Shown one piece after another: positions 8,562-16,302 of a DNA stretch of 64,000 bases. A program made the position numbers and the translations under genes. Position 1 is the stretch's first letter. Each line of letters starts with the position of its first letter. Where the stretch lies: assembly GCA_017474045.1 (NCBI GenBank), contig JAFUHX010000020.1, positions 62,001 through 126,000 on the forward strand, given 5' to 3'. The notes under the pieces are model-generated. The model ran no database searches, was not told the DNA's origin, and saw nothing but the letters and a program-made list of their open reading frames with translations. The DNA is from Clostridia bacterium. GTDB taxonomy: Bacteria; Bacillota; Clostridia; Oscillospirales; Acutalibacteraceae.

Positions 8562-9287
8562 ATGAAGCAATCATTTTTCAAAATAAAAGAAAACAAAGCT
8601 CTCACCTCAAGTGTTTATAAAATGACACTTGAGGGAGACACAGACGGAATTTCCTGCGGTCAGTTTGTTAATATTCTCATAAGCGGACTCTATCTTCGCC
8701 GCCCCATTTCTGTTTGTGACTGCGAAAACGGTGTTCTTACTCTTCTTTATAAAGTAGTGGGTAAGGGTACTGAAAAAATGAGCCGCATGAGTGAAGAAAC
8801 TCTGGATGTTCTCACAGGTCTCGGAAACGGCTATGATGTTTCAAAGGCAGGCGATGCACCCCTTCTTTTAGGCGGCGGTGTAGGTGTTCCGCCCTTATAT
8901 ATGCTTGCCAAAAAGCTGATTGAAGAGGGCAAAAAGGTTTCTGTTATTCTTGGCTTTAACACCAAAGATGAAATTTTTTATGAAGACGAATTCAAGGCTC
9001 TGGGTGCAGATGTTTATGTAACAACGGCTGACGGTTCATACGGAATAAAAGGCTTTGTTACCGATGCAATGAAAAATCTTGAATATTCCTATACTTATTG
9101 CTGTGGTCCCGAGCCGATGCTGAAGGCTGTTTATAATGCCTCTGAAACAAGCGGTCAATATAGCTTTGAAGAAAGAATGGGCTGTGGCTTCGGCGCTTGC
9201 ATGGGCTGTTCCTGCAAAACGAAATACGGAAACAAGAGAATTTGCAAAGACGGTCCCGTTCTTGAGAAGGAGGAGATTATATGGTAA
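8562..9287 (+). CDS. pyrK: Dihydroorotate dehydrogenase B electron-transfer subunit
   Basis: This 241-aa ferredoxin-reductase-like protein carries FAD, NAD and [2Fe-2S]. The FAD motif RRPISVCD lies near residue 45, the nucleotide motif GGGVGVPPLY near residue 107, and a C-terminal cysteine cluster (CGFGACMGCSC plus a fourth Cys, about residues 206-230) binds the iron-sulfur centre. It passes electrons from PyrD to NAD+. I chose ATG 8562, preceded by AAGGAAAG, over ATG 8547, which overlaps the carB stop. pyrD begins inside its 3' end. Confidence 0.93.
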   Translation: MKQSFFKIKENKALTSSVYKMTLEGDTDGISCGQFVNILISGLYLRRPISVCDCENGVLTLLYKVVGKGTEKMSRMSEETLDVLTGLGNGYDVSKAGDAPLLLGGGVGVPPLYMLAKKLIEEGKKVSVILGFNTKDEIFYEDEFKALGADVYVTTADGSYGIKGFVTDAMKNLEYSYTYCCGPEPMLKAVYNASETSGQYSFEERMGCGFGACMGCSCKTKYGNKRICKDGPVLEKEEIIW

Positions 9288-10192
9288 ACACAAAGGTTAA
9301 TCTTTGCGGAATTGAGCTTGATAACCCTGTAATTCCCGCCTCAGGAACCTTCGGCTACGGCTATGAATTTGCGGAGCTTTATGATATTAATTGCCTTGGA
9401 ACCTTTTCTTTCAAGGGAACAACAAAAGAGGCGCGTTTCGGAAATCCCACACCGAGAATTGCTGAATGTGAGGCAGGAATGATAAATGCCGTCGGTCTTC
9501 AGAATCCCGGTGTTGAAAAGGTAATTTCACAGGAGCTTCCAAAGCTTAAAAAATGCTTTAACAAACCGGTTATGGCAAATGTCAGCGGCTTTGCTGTTGA
9601 AGACTATGCCTATACCTGCCGGAAGCTTGATGAATGCGACCAGGTGGGTTGGCTTGAGGTTAACATCAGCTGTCCCAATGTTCATGGCGGCGGAATGAGC
9701 TTCGGAACCAATCCCGAAAATGCTGCTGAGGTAACAAGAGCAGTTAAGGCTGTTACCAAAAAGCCGGTTATTATCAAGCTTTCTCCAAATGTAACAGATA
9801 TTGTTTCTATTGCAAAGGCTTGTGAAGACGCCGGTGCAGACGCAATCAGCTTAATCAACACTCTTCTGGGAATGAGAATTGACCTTAAAACAAAAAAGCC
9901 CGTTATTGCAAACAAAATGGGCGGTTTTTCAGGCAGTGCAATTTTTCCTGTGGCTGTCAGAATGGTCTATCAGGTTGCCAACGCTGTTAAAATCCCCGTT
10001 GTGGGAATGGGCGGCGTCAGCTCAGCAGAAGACGTTATTGAAATGATGCTTGCAGGAGCAACAGCAGTTGAAATCGGAGCAATTAACCTTATAAATCCTT
10101 TTGCAGGAAGAGATATTGTCAATGACCTTCCGGCAGTTATGAAAAAATATAATATATCAAATCTTTCAGATATAATAGGAGGAGCAAAATAA
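9281..10192 (+). CDS. pyrD: Dihydroorotate dehydrogenase B catalytic subunit
   Basis: This 303-aa class 1B enzyme binds FMN and partners PyrK. It contains NISCPNVHGGG (near residue 128), the class 1 signature with the catalytic cysteine, followed by KLSPNVTD and VGMGGVSSAED in the phosphate-binding region of the barrel. It overlaps pyrK by 7 bp and is preceded by AGGAGGAG within that gene, and its stop codon overlaps the start of pyrF by one base. The tight packing implies coordinated synthesis of the PyrD2K2 heterotetramer. Confidence 0.95.
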   Translation: MVNTKVNLCGIELDNPVIPASGTFGYGYEFAELYDINCLGTFSFKGTTKEARFGNPTPRIAECEAGMINAVGLQNPGVEKVISQELPKLKKCFNKPVMANVSGFAVEDYAYTCRKLDECDQVGWLEVNISCPNVHGGGMSFGTNPENAAEVTRAVKAVTKKPVIIKLSPNVTDIVSIAKACEDAGADAISLINTLLGMRIDLKTKKPVIANKMGGFSGSAIFPVAVRMVYQVANAVKIPVVGMGGVSSAEDVIEMMLAGATAVEIGAINLINPFAGRDIVNDLPAVMKKYNISNLSDIIGGAK

Positions 10193-10890
10193 TGGGCAGA
10201 GACGTAATTGTGGCTTGCGATTTCGCAAGCAAAGAACAGGTTTTTTCTTTCCTTGATAAATTCACCGAAAGAAAGCCTTTTGTTAAAATCGGAATGGAGC
10301 TTTTCTATGCAGAAGGCCCTGAAATCGTGAGAGAAATTAAAAAAAGAGGACACAAAATTTTCCTCGATCTCAAGCTTCACGATATTCCTAATACGGTTAA
10401 AAAATCAATGGCAGTTCTTTCAAACTTAGATGTTGATATCTGCAACCTTCATGCCGCAGGAACAAAGCGCATGATGGAAGCAGCTCTTGAAGGTCTCACA
10501 AGACCTGACGGAACAAGACCCCTTCTCATTGCTGTAACTCAGCTTACATCAACTGACCAGGAAAGCATGGAAAACGACCTTCTTATTAAAGAACCTATCG
10601 ACAAGGTTGTTATGCATTACGCTAAGTGCGCAGCCGAGGCAGGTCTTGACGGTGTTGTTTGTTCACCCCTTGAAGCAGAAAAGGTTCATAATCTTTGCGG
10701 AAAAGAGTTTTTGACCGTAACACCCGGCGTTCGTTTTGCAGACGGCGATATCGGTGACCAGAAGAGAGTTATGACTCCTGCTCAGGCAAAAGAAATCGGC
10801 TCAGACTATATTGTTGTGGGAAGACCGATTACAGCGGCTGAAGATGTTGTTGCAGCATATAACCGCTGTGTTGCAGAATTTTGCGACTGA
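10192..10890 (+). CDS. pyrF: Orotidine 5'-phosphate decarboxylase
   Basis: This 232-aa class I OMP decarboxylase (TIM barrel) makes UMP from OMP. The catalytic DLKLHDIPNTV motif (about residues 61-71) carries the conserved Lys/Asp network. The C-terminal TPGVRFADG and VVGRPIT segments are the phosphate-binding loops. Its ATG follows AGGAGG and overlaps the pyrD stop by one base. pyrE comes 37 bp later with its own RBS. Confidence 0.95.
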   Translation: MGRDVIVACDFASKEQVFSFLDKFTERKPFVKIGMELFYAEGPEIVREIKKRGHKIFLDLKLHDIPNTVKKSMAVLSNLDVDICNLHAAGTKRMMEAALEGLTRPDGTRPLLIAVTQLTSTDQESMENDLLIKEPIDKVVMHYAKCAAEAGLDGVVCSPLEAEKVHNLCGKEFLTVTPGVRFADGDIGDQKRVMTPAQAKEIGSDYIVVGRPITAAEDVVAAYNRCVAEFCD

Positions 10891-10927
10891 AAACAGTAAT
10901 AAAACTTTTTAGATAGGAGATAAAACA

Positions 10928-11587
10928 ATGGAAGCTTACAAAAGAGAGTTTATTGAATTCCTGCAGGGTGCAGGCGTTCTCAAGTTCGGTGACTTTACTG
11001 CAAAGTCAGGCCGTAAAATCCCTTATTTTGTCAATGCCGGTATGATTAAAACAGGCGACCAGATTACTAAAATGGGCGAATTTTATGCAAAGGCTTATTT
11101 TGATAAGCTTGGCAAGAAGAATGCCGTTCTTTACGGTCCTGCTTATAAGGGAATTTCCCTTTCTATTTCAGCCGCTGTTGCTCTTTCAAAAAACGGTCTT
11201 AATGTTCCCTTCTTCTTTAACCGAAAGGAAGTAAAGGACCACGGTGAAGGCGGAACATTTGTCGGATATGTACCTACAGAAGGTGAAGAAATCGTTATTA
11301 TTGAAGACGTTATTACCGCAGGAACTGCAATTCGTGAATCAATGGAAATTCTCAGCCATCTTGAAGGAACAAAGGTTATTGCAACCTTTATTATGGTTGA
11401 CCGCAAAGAAAAAGGTCAGACAGAAAAGGGTGCTATGCAGGAAATTGAAGAACAGTTCGGATTCCCCGTTTACTCCGTTGTTGATGTTTATGATATTATT
11501 GAGTATCTTGAAGAAGACCCTGCAAATGAGGAAAATGTTACCCGAATCAAGAACTATCTTAAAGTGAATGGAGCGTGTGCAGAATGA
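10928..11587 (+). CDS. pyrE: Orotate phosphoribosyltransferase
   Basis: This 219-aa type I phosphoribosyltransferase makes OMP from orotate and PRPP. The PRPP-binding motif [12 protein letters not shown] lies near residues 122-133. [10 protein letters not shown] supplies the flexible-loop lysines and histidine typical of OPRT. The ATG follows TAGGAGATAAAACA. Its last codons overlap the start of pyrB (ATGA). Confidence 0.94.
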   Translation: MEAYKREFIEFLQGAGVLKFGDFTAKSGRKIPYFVNAGMIKTGDQITKMGEFYAKAYFDKLGKKNAVLYGPAYKGISLSISAAVALSKNGLNVPFFFNRKEVKDHGEGGTFVGYVPTEGEEIVIIEDVITAGTAIRESMEILSHLEGTKVIATFIMVDRKEKGQTEKGAMQEIEEQFGFPVYSVVDVYDIIEYLEEDPANEENVTRIKNYLKVNGACAE

Positions 11588-12504
11588 GAAGTGTTATTGA
11601 TATTCTTGATTTAACAACGCAAGAGATAGACTCTCTCATTTCAACAGCCGAAGATATAATTGAAAACCCCGACAAATACGCCCATAAATGCGAAAGAAAA
11701 AAGCTTGCAACTCTTTTCTTTGAGCCTTCAACAAGAACAAGACTTTCCTTTGAATCGGCAATGTATGAGTTAGGCGGTCAGGTTATCGGCTTCTCTTCAG
11801 CTTCAAGCACTTCAGCCTCAAAGGGCGAAAGTGTTGCAGACACCGTTCAGGTAATAAGCTGCTATGCAGACATAATTGCAATGCGTCATCCGAAAGAAGG
11901 CGCACCTCTTGTTGCGGCAATGAACGCTTCAATTCCCGTTATCAACGCCGGAGACGGCGGACATAACCATCCCACCCAGACACTCGCCGACCTTTTAACA
12001 ATAAAGCGCGAAAAAGGAAGATTTAATAATCTCACAATCGGCTTCTGCGGCGACCTTAAGTTCGGAAGAACGGTTCATTCTCTTATTAACGCCATGGCAA
12101 GATATGAGGGAATTAAATTTGTTCTGATTTCTCCTGAAGAGCTCAAGCTTCCCGGCTATGTTAAAAAAGATGTTATTGAAAAAAATAATATTGAGTATGT
12201 TCAGACAACAAGTCTTGAAGAAGTTATGTCTGAGCTTGACGTTCTTTATATGACAAGAGTTCAGCAGGAAAGATTTTTCAACGAAGAAGATTATCTGCGT
12301 CTTCGCGACAGCTATATTCTTGAGCCCTCAAAGCTTAAAGACGCTAAAGAAGACATGATTATCATGCATCCGCTGCCAAGAGTTAACGAAATTTCTGTTG
12401 CCGTTGATAAAGATAAGCGCGCTTGCTATTTCAAACAGGTTCTTAACGGAAAATATATGAGAATGGCTCTTATTTTAAAACTTCTTGAGGAGGCACAGGC
12501 ATGA
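11584..12504 (+). CDS. pyrB: Aspartate carbamoyltransferase catalytic chain
   Basis: This 306-aa protein makes N-carbamoyl-L-aspartate. FFEPSTRTR (about residues 45-53) is the carbamoyl-phosphate loop, HPTQTLADL (about 130) follows, and [10 protein letters not shown] (about 260) is the aspartate-binding loop. I prefer ATG 11584, which overlaps the pyrE stop as ATGA and has GGAG upstream, over the GTG at 11575. It pairs with pyrI directly downstream, as in enterobacterial and archaeal ATCases with allosteric regulation. Confidence 0.95.
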   Translation: MRSVIDILDLTTQEIDSLISTAEDIIENPDKYAHKCERKKLATLFFEPSTRTRLSFESAMYELGGQVIGFSSASSTSASKGESVADTVQVISCYADIIAMRHPKEGAPLVAAMNASIPVINAGDGGHNHPTQTLADLLTIKREKGRFNNLTIGFCGDLKFGRTVHSLINAMARYEGIKFVLISPEELKLPGYVKKDVIEKNNIEYVQTTSLEEVMSELDVLYMTRVQQERFFNEEDYLRLRDSYILEPSKLKDAKEDMIIMHPLPRVNEISVAVDKDKRACYFKQVLNGKYMRMALILKLLEEAQA

Positions 12505-12914
12505 ATATTGATTCAATCACCAACGGAATTGTAATAGACCATATCACAGCAGGAAGCGGAATGGTTCTTTATGAGCTTTTGGGTCTGGCAACTCTGGAAT
12601 GTCCTGTTGCCATAATAAAAAATGTGGGAAGCAAGAAGCTTGGCAAAAAAGATATTATTAAAATCGACGGAGAAACAGAAATTGATTTTGATCTTATCGG
12701 TTATGTTGACCCTAAGGCAACGGTCAACGTAATTAAAAACGGCGAGCTTGTTTCAAAACGCAGTATTGATATGCCCGAGAAGCTTGTTAATGTTATAAAA
12801 TGTAAAAATCCTCGCTGTATTTCTTCTACAGAACAGGAGCTTACACAGGTTTTCAAGCTCACAGACAAAGAAAACAAGGTTTATCGTTGCCTTTATTGTG
12901 AATCAAAAGCATAA
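12501..12914 (+). CDS. pyrI: Aspartate carbamoyltransferase regulatory chain
   Basis: This 137-aa protein has an N-terminal nucleotide-binding domain ([12 protein letters not shown], about residues 9-20) and a C-terminal zinc domain with four cysteines in a CxxxxC...CxxC layout (about residues 98-134: CKNPRC, then CLYC). It would confer CTP/ATP control on PyrB. It overlaps pyrB by 4 bp and is the last gene of the operon. Confidence 0.94.
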   Translation: MNIDSITNGIVIDHITAGSGMVLYELLGLATLECPVAIIKNVGSKKLGKKDIIKIDGETEIDFDLIGYVDPKATVNVIKNGELVSKRSIDMPEKLVNVIKCKNPRCISSTEQELTQVFKLTDKENKVYRCLYCESKA

Positions 12915-12923
12915 AACAAGAAA

Positions 12924-12960
12924 AAGGGTTTCTTCGGTTTTAAATACCAAAGAAACCCTT
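12924..12960 (+). terminator. Hairpin at the end of the pyr operon (module B of the dispersed element)
   Basis: Arms AAGGGTTTCTTCGG and CCAAAGAAACCCTT pair with one mismatch 10 bp after the pyrI stop. The downstream TTTAAAACTATAAAAATCATT tail is shared with other copies of a dispersed 3' element in this window. Only three T follow the stem directly, so it is a weak classical terminator. Confidence 0.6.
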
Positions 12961-13185
12961 TAAAACTATAAAAATCATTAAAAATCGTGTTTTGAGTTTT
13001 ATGCCGGAAAAAACCTCTACCTCGGAGTAACCCTGAACACTGTCGGAAACTCAAAAATAAGCTTTTAATATATTTCAACTTCTTCTTCAAAAACAGCAGT
13101 CATAAAACTTTTTGTTGTTGCTTTAAAGGCAACAATTTCTTTTTTATCTTTAAAATAAAGAAGATAGAAAAAGCACTAAGTTTAC
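12961..13185. other. Gene-poor stretch with a possible coding remnant
   Basis: Apart from a GTTGCTTTAAAGGCAAC hairpin (about 13116-13132), this stretch contains only a minus-strand run of about 36 codons ending at a TAA near 13069 (reading ...KEIVAFKATTKSFMTA...). It has a protein-like composition but no start codon after the preceding in-frame stop. It could be a gene remnant; I cannot assign a family. Confidence 0.3.
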
Positions 13186-13230
13186 GCCGGCATTTCACAT
13201 TTTAAAAGTACTGCCTTATGTGGCACCGGC
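13186..13230 (-). terminator. Hairpin after the cysteine-rich microprotein gene
   Basis: GCCGG/CCGGC and CACAT/ATGTG pairs form a long imperfect stem that starts at the stop codon of the 54-aa ORF on the minus strand. No strong U-tract follows, so terminator function is uncertain. Confidence 0.4.
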
Positions 13231-13394
13231 TATTTTTTATTGCTGCTTTTCAAAAGCTTCACATAGCATTGAAAACAAACGGTTTCTCCGCTTTGTGATT
13301 TAAAAAGAGAAGCGCAGAACTTGCATATCGGCATTTTGCAAACCGAGCATTTTTCTGAAGCCTCATAATTTTTGTGATAATTGCAGAACAACAA
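13230..13394 (-). CDS. 54-aa cysteine-rich zinc-ribbon-like microprotein
   Basis: This short TTG-start ORF is preceded by an excellent RBS (AAAGGAGATGAGAT). It encodes a protein with CxxH near the N terminus, then CSVCKMPICKFC, then CFQC. The C-x2-H, C-x2-C, C-x4-C-x2-C and C-x2-C pairs suggest two interleaved zinc sites of the B-box/ZZ type. It is divergent from an HTH regulator across a palindrome-rich region. I do not recognise the family. The RBS, the cysteine spacing and the hairpin directly at the stop support its being real. The second TTG at 13391 is an alternative start. Confidence 0.6.
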   Translation of the reverse strand: MLFCNYHKNYEASEKCSVCKMPICKFCASLFKSQSGETVCFQCYVKLLKSSNKK

Positions 13395-13428
13395 ATCTCA
13401 TCTCCTTTAAAAGCACCTGAATTATATC

Positions 13429-13482
13429 AACATTGATGTTAAAAGTCAATATAGATATTAACTATCATTAATATTAATGATA
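13429..13482. promoter_or_regulatory. Three palindromes between the microprotein gene and HTH gene
   Basis: Three palindromes lie in 54 bp: AACAT-tg-ATGTT (13429-13440), AATAT-ag-ATATT (13448-13459) and a perfect 20-bp TATCATTAAT/ATTAATGATA (13463-13482). They probably serve as operators for the adjacent HTH protein and overlap both divergent promoter regions. This function is inferred from position. Confidence 0.55.
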
Positions 13483-13523
13483 AAACTTGATATATTAAAT
13501 CAAAGGGAAGAGAGGTGCTTAAA

Positions 13524-13832
13524 ATGATAAATTTCAAAGCAATCGGTCAGCGGATAAAGCTTCAGCGAAAAAAGAAAAATTTAACTCAGGAAAAGCTGGC
13601 TGAAATGCTTGATGTTTCAACGGAGCATCTCAGCAGAATTGAGACCGGTTCATATCGGCCCAGTCTTTCTCTAATTGAAAGAATATGTGAAATTTTTAAA
13701 ATTGAAGAGCTTGAGCTGATGTTTGGCGACAGAAGCAATATTGAAACAAACAGAGAGTTATATGAAAAAATTGAAAGCCTTTCAGAAGATAAAAAGAAGG
13801 CAGTTTTGATGATAATAGAGTTGATTGAATAA
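13524..13832 (+). CDS. XRE-family helix-turn-helix regulator
   Basis: This 102-aa protein has a lambda-repressor-like HTH at residues 6-62 (IGQRIKLQRKKKNLTQEKLAEML, then STEHLSRIETGSYRPS as recognition helix and turn). A short helical tail follows, probably for dimerisation. ATG 13524 is preferred over the GTG at 13515, which forms part of the RBS (GAGAGGTG). It is likely to autoregulate and to control the divergent cysteine-rich microprotein through the palindromes between them. Confidence 0.85.
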   Translation: MINFKAIGQRIKLQRKKKNLTQEKLAEMLDVSTEHLSRIETGSYRPSLSLIERICEIFKIEELELMFGDRSNIETNRELYEKIESLSEDKKKAVLMIIELIE

Positions 13833-13866
13833 ACGGGCAAAAATTTTGCCCATTTGTTTTTTTATG

Positions 13867-13895
13867 TTGACAGTTTTCAAAAGACAAATTATAAT
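13867..13895 (+). promoter_or_regulatory. Consensus promoter of the aldo/keto reductase
   Basis: TTGACA (13867-13872), a 17-bp spacer and TATAAT (13890-13895) lie 30 bp before the start codon. Confidence 0.8.
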
Positions 13896-13924
13896 TAAAG
13901 AAATAAAAAGCTTTGGAGGAAACT

Positions 13925-15043
13925 ATGAATAAACCTTTTGTTGAAGTAAAGAAAAATTTCGGCTTTGGCTGTATGCGTCTGCCTATGAAAAACGGTGAGG
14001 TTGACTATGCTGAATTTTCAAAAATGGCAGATTTGTTTATAGAAAGCGGTTTTAACTATTTTGATACTGCTCATGGCTATATTGACGGAAAAAGCGAAAC
14101 AGCCATTCGAGACTGTGTTTCTGAAAGATATGAAAGAGACAAGTTTCTTCTTGCAAACAAGCTTTCTGACGGTTTTTTTCAAAAGGAAGAAGATATTCGA
14201 CCTTTTTTTGAAAAACAACTTGAATGGTGCGGCGTTGAGTATTTTGATTTTTATCTTATGCATGCCATAACGGCAAAAAATTATGATAAATATAAAAAAA
14301 CAAATGCCTATGAAGTAGCCCGCAGCTTAAAAGAAGAGGGGAAAATCCGCCATGTAGGAATGTCTTTTCATGACAAGGCAGAGTTTCTTGACAAAATTCT
14401 TTCAGAGCAAAGTTCCATTGAGTTTGTTCAGCTTCAATTTAACTATGCTGACTATGACGACACTTCTGTTGAAAGCTATAAATGCTATGAGGTCTGCAGA
14501 AAATATAATATGCCTGTTATTGTTATGGAGCCGGTCAAGGGCGGAAATCTTGTTAATCTTCCTCAGAACGCAAAAGACGTTTTAGATTCTCTTGAGGGTG
14601 GTAGCTACGCAAGCTATGCCATTCGTTTTGCCGCCTCTTTTGAAAGCAACTTTATGGTTCTTTCAGGAATGGGCAGCATGGAAATGATGGAAGATAATCT
14701 CAGCTATATGAAAGACTTCAAGCCTCTTGACGAAGCTGAAATGAAGGCTCTTGAAAAGGTGAGAGGAATTCTTAAAGGAATGGACTCAATTGCTTGCACA
14801 GCCTGCCGCTATTGTGTTGCCGGCTGCCCGAAAAAGATTTCAATTCCCGACCTTTTTTCTTGCTACAACGACAAAATGAATTTCGGCGATTGGAACAGTG
14901 ACGTTTATTATGAAGTTCACACAACCAACAAAGGCAAAGCCTCGGAATGTATCGGTTGCGGAAAATGTGAATATGAATGTCCTCAGAAATTAGAAATCAG
15001 AGAGCTTCTCAAAAAGGTAGCAAAGGTTTTTGAAGGAAAATAA
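13925..15043 (+). CDS. Aldo/keto reductase with C-terminal 4Fe-4S ferredoxin domain
   Basis: This 372-aa protein has an N-terminal AKR TIM barrel of about 270 residues (FGFGCMRLPM; NYFDTAHGY with the catalytic Asp/Tyr; KIRHVGMSFHD). A ferredoxin-like tail follows with two cysteine clusters, CTACRYCVAGCP (about residue 292) and CIGCGKCEYECP (about 345). Such AKR-ferredoxin fusions are common in anaerobes and may couple carbonyl reduction to ferredoxin; the substrate is unknown. GGAGGA precedes ATG 13925. It has its own consensus promoter and appears monocistronic. Confidence 0.88.
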   Translation: MNKPFVEVKKNFGFGCMRLPMKNGEVDYAEFSKMADLFIESGFNYFDTAHGYIDGKSETAIRDCVSERYERDKFLLANKLSDGFFQKEEDIRPFFEKQLEWCGVEYFDFYLMHAITAKNYDKYKKTNAYEVARSLKEEGKIRHVGMSFHDKAEFLDKILSEQSSIEFVQLQFNYADYDDTSVESYKCYEVCRKYNMPVIVMEPVKGGNLVNLPQNAKDVLDSLEGGSYASYAIRFAASFESNFMVLSGMGSMEMMEDNLSYMKDFKPLDEAEMKALEKVRGILKGMDSIACTACRYCVAGCPKKISIPDLFSCYNDKMNFGDWNSDVYYEVHTTNKGKASECIGCGKCEYECPQKLEIRELLKKVAKVFEGK

Positions 15044-15083
15044 TAGTCAAAAAAGCAAAGAGTTCAGAAGCTTAGAAAAAATT

Positions 15084-15158
15084 GGGCTTCTTCAGGTGAT
15101 TCGTATCCTGAAGAAGCCCTTTATTTGTTTTGTTTGGTCTGCACTTTTTTTGCAGGTC
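15084..15158 (-). terminator. Dispersed two-module 3' element, copy after the DUF2804 gene
   Basis: On the minus strand, module A (CTGCA, A-rich loop, TGCAG; 15136-15158) begins about 9 nt after the DUF2804 stop. Module B (GGGCTTCTTCAGG/CCTGAAGAAGCCC, 15084-15119) follows and is itself followed by AATTTTTT. The strong stem also lies about 40 bp after the convergent aldo/keto reductase gene, so it probably terminates both transcripts. Confidence 0.7.
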
Positions 15159-15166
15159 GTCTTTTT

Positions 15167-16228
15167 TTAGAATCTGACACTCTTGTCTTCGCCAATTCCA
15201 TACATTCCGTCGAGAATATATTTATTTCCGTCCGGATCACAAACATAGCCGGAAAGCTTGCCGAAGGTGATGTGGTAATTGATGTTAATAACAAGAGCAG
15301 GAACGCGCATAAGAAAGCGGTCGTCGATGTCAAAAATAATGTCAACCATTCCGTGAACGTCTCTGATATGCCATTTGTTATATTCAATGTGTTCAAAACG
15401 AACAGGGGTAAGAAGGGTAGTGTTGCCCTGGAACCAGATAAGATTTTCGTTGTAGTCTGTTTGGTTAATTGATTGGTTTCTTGTCAGGTTAAAGCCAAAA
15501 TACTGCAACTCGCCGTTGATTTCTTTTCTGCCCATGGTTGTTACCCAGTCATAGTGGGAATCATAGGGATAATAGCCTCTGTGGTCGTCGATGATGGCTG
15601 TGCAATCTTCGTCGGCGTTATATCGAACACCGTTAATTTCAACATAGCCTGAAACCTTGAAAAGATCTTTCTGAGAATAAAGAGGCATGTTTTTTCCGAA
15701 GGGAATTGAAACAATACTGGGAAGCGAAACTCTTTCAAGAGTAACATTATAAGAAATTTCGCCGGCCTTTTTGTCTTTTGCGTCACCGGAAACAATGGCT
15801 ACGCCTTTTTCAAAATGGTTAACACACTTAAGGTGATGGTTTTTACCTTTGGAATATGTAGTGTCGCCATAGAGAAGAGTGTTGGAAATAACAGCATTGC
15901 TTGAGGCAAAAAGCTCTTGCCATTGAGAAACCTTGCCGGTTTTTTTGTCGTAGAAAAGGGTGAGACCTGTTCCGAAAATTCCGCCCATGTCGCAAACTGC
16001 GGTAAGAAGCATGAAATCTTTGAAATTAAGCTCAATAGCTTCCCAGAGTGTAAGTCTTTGTTTATTAGTAAAATTGGGAAGACCAAGGGGTTTGTCAACG
16101 CTTAAAAAATCCATTCGCGGAAACTCTTTGTCAAAGGTTCCGAAATATGCCTTTCCGCTGGGGCTGACAATATTGTTGGGGGTGGGAACAGCTTTTCTTT
16201 TTTCTGAAAGCAAATGGTGAAATGTCAT
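15167..16228 (-). CDS. DUF2804 domain-containing protein
   Basis: This 353-aa protein matches the DUF2804 pattern: an N-terminal conserved stretch with LPNFTNKQRLTLWEAIELN, central beta-rich segments, and HRGYYPYDSHYDWVT plus FGFNLTRNQS motifs, which suggest a lipocalin/AttH-like beta fold. No signal peptide or membrane segment is visible. Function is unknown; family members are sometimes discussed in lipid contexts, but nothing here shows that. ATG 16228 follows AAAGGAG. It has its own promoter, so it is probably not in an operon with murD, although both point the same way. Confidence 0.85.
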   Translation of the reverse strand: MTFHHLLSEKRKAVPTPNNIVSPSGKAYFGTFDKEFPRMDFLSVDKPLGLPNFTNKQRLTLWEAIELNFKDFMLLTAVCDMGGIFGTGLTLFYDKKTGKVSQWQELFASSNAVISNTLLYGDTTYSKGKNHHLKCVNHFEKGVAIVSGDAKDKKAGEISYNVTLERVSLPSIVSIPFGKNMPLYSQKDLFKVSGYVEINGVRYNADEDCTAIIDDHRGYYPYDSHYDWVTTMGRKEINGELQYFGFNLTRNQSINQTDYNENLIWFQGNTTLLTPVRFEHIEYNKWHIRDVHGMVDIIFDIDDRFLMRVPALVININYHITFGKLSGYVCDPDGNKYILDGMYGIGEDKSVRF

Positions 16229-16258
16229 AATTTTCTCCTTTCAAATGACTTTTGATTT

Positions 16259-16288
16259 ATTATAATCTTTTTTTCAAGTTTTTGTCAA
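16259..16288 (-). promoter_or_regulatory. Promoter of the DUF2804 gene
   Basis: On the minus strand TTGACA (16283-16288), an 18-bp spacer and TATAAT (16259-16264) lie 30 bp upstream of the ATG. Confidence 0.7.
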
Positions 16289-16302
16289 TAGCCCGAGGCT
16301 TC

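Noticed and set aside
13230..13832. Firm call of a toxin-antitoxin pair
   Set aside because: The two genes are divergent rather than in one operon, and the cysteine-rich protein has no known toxin feature; only a regulatory pair can be supported.
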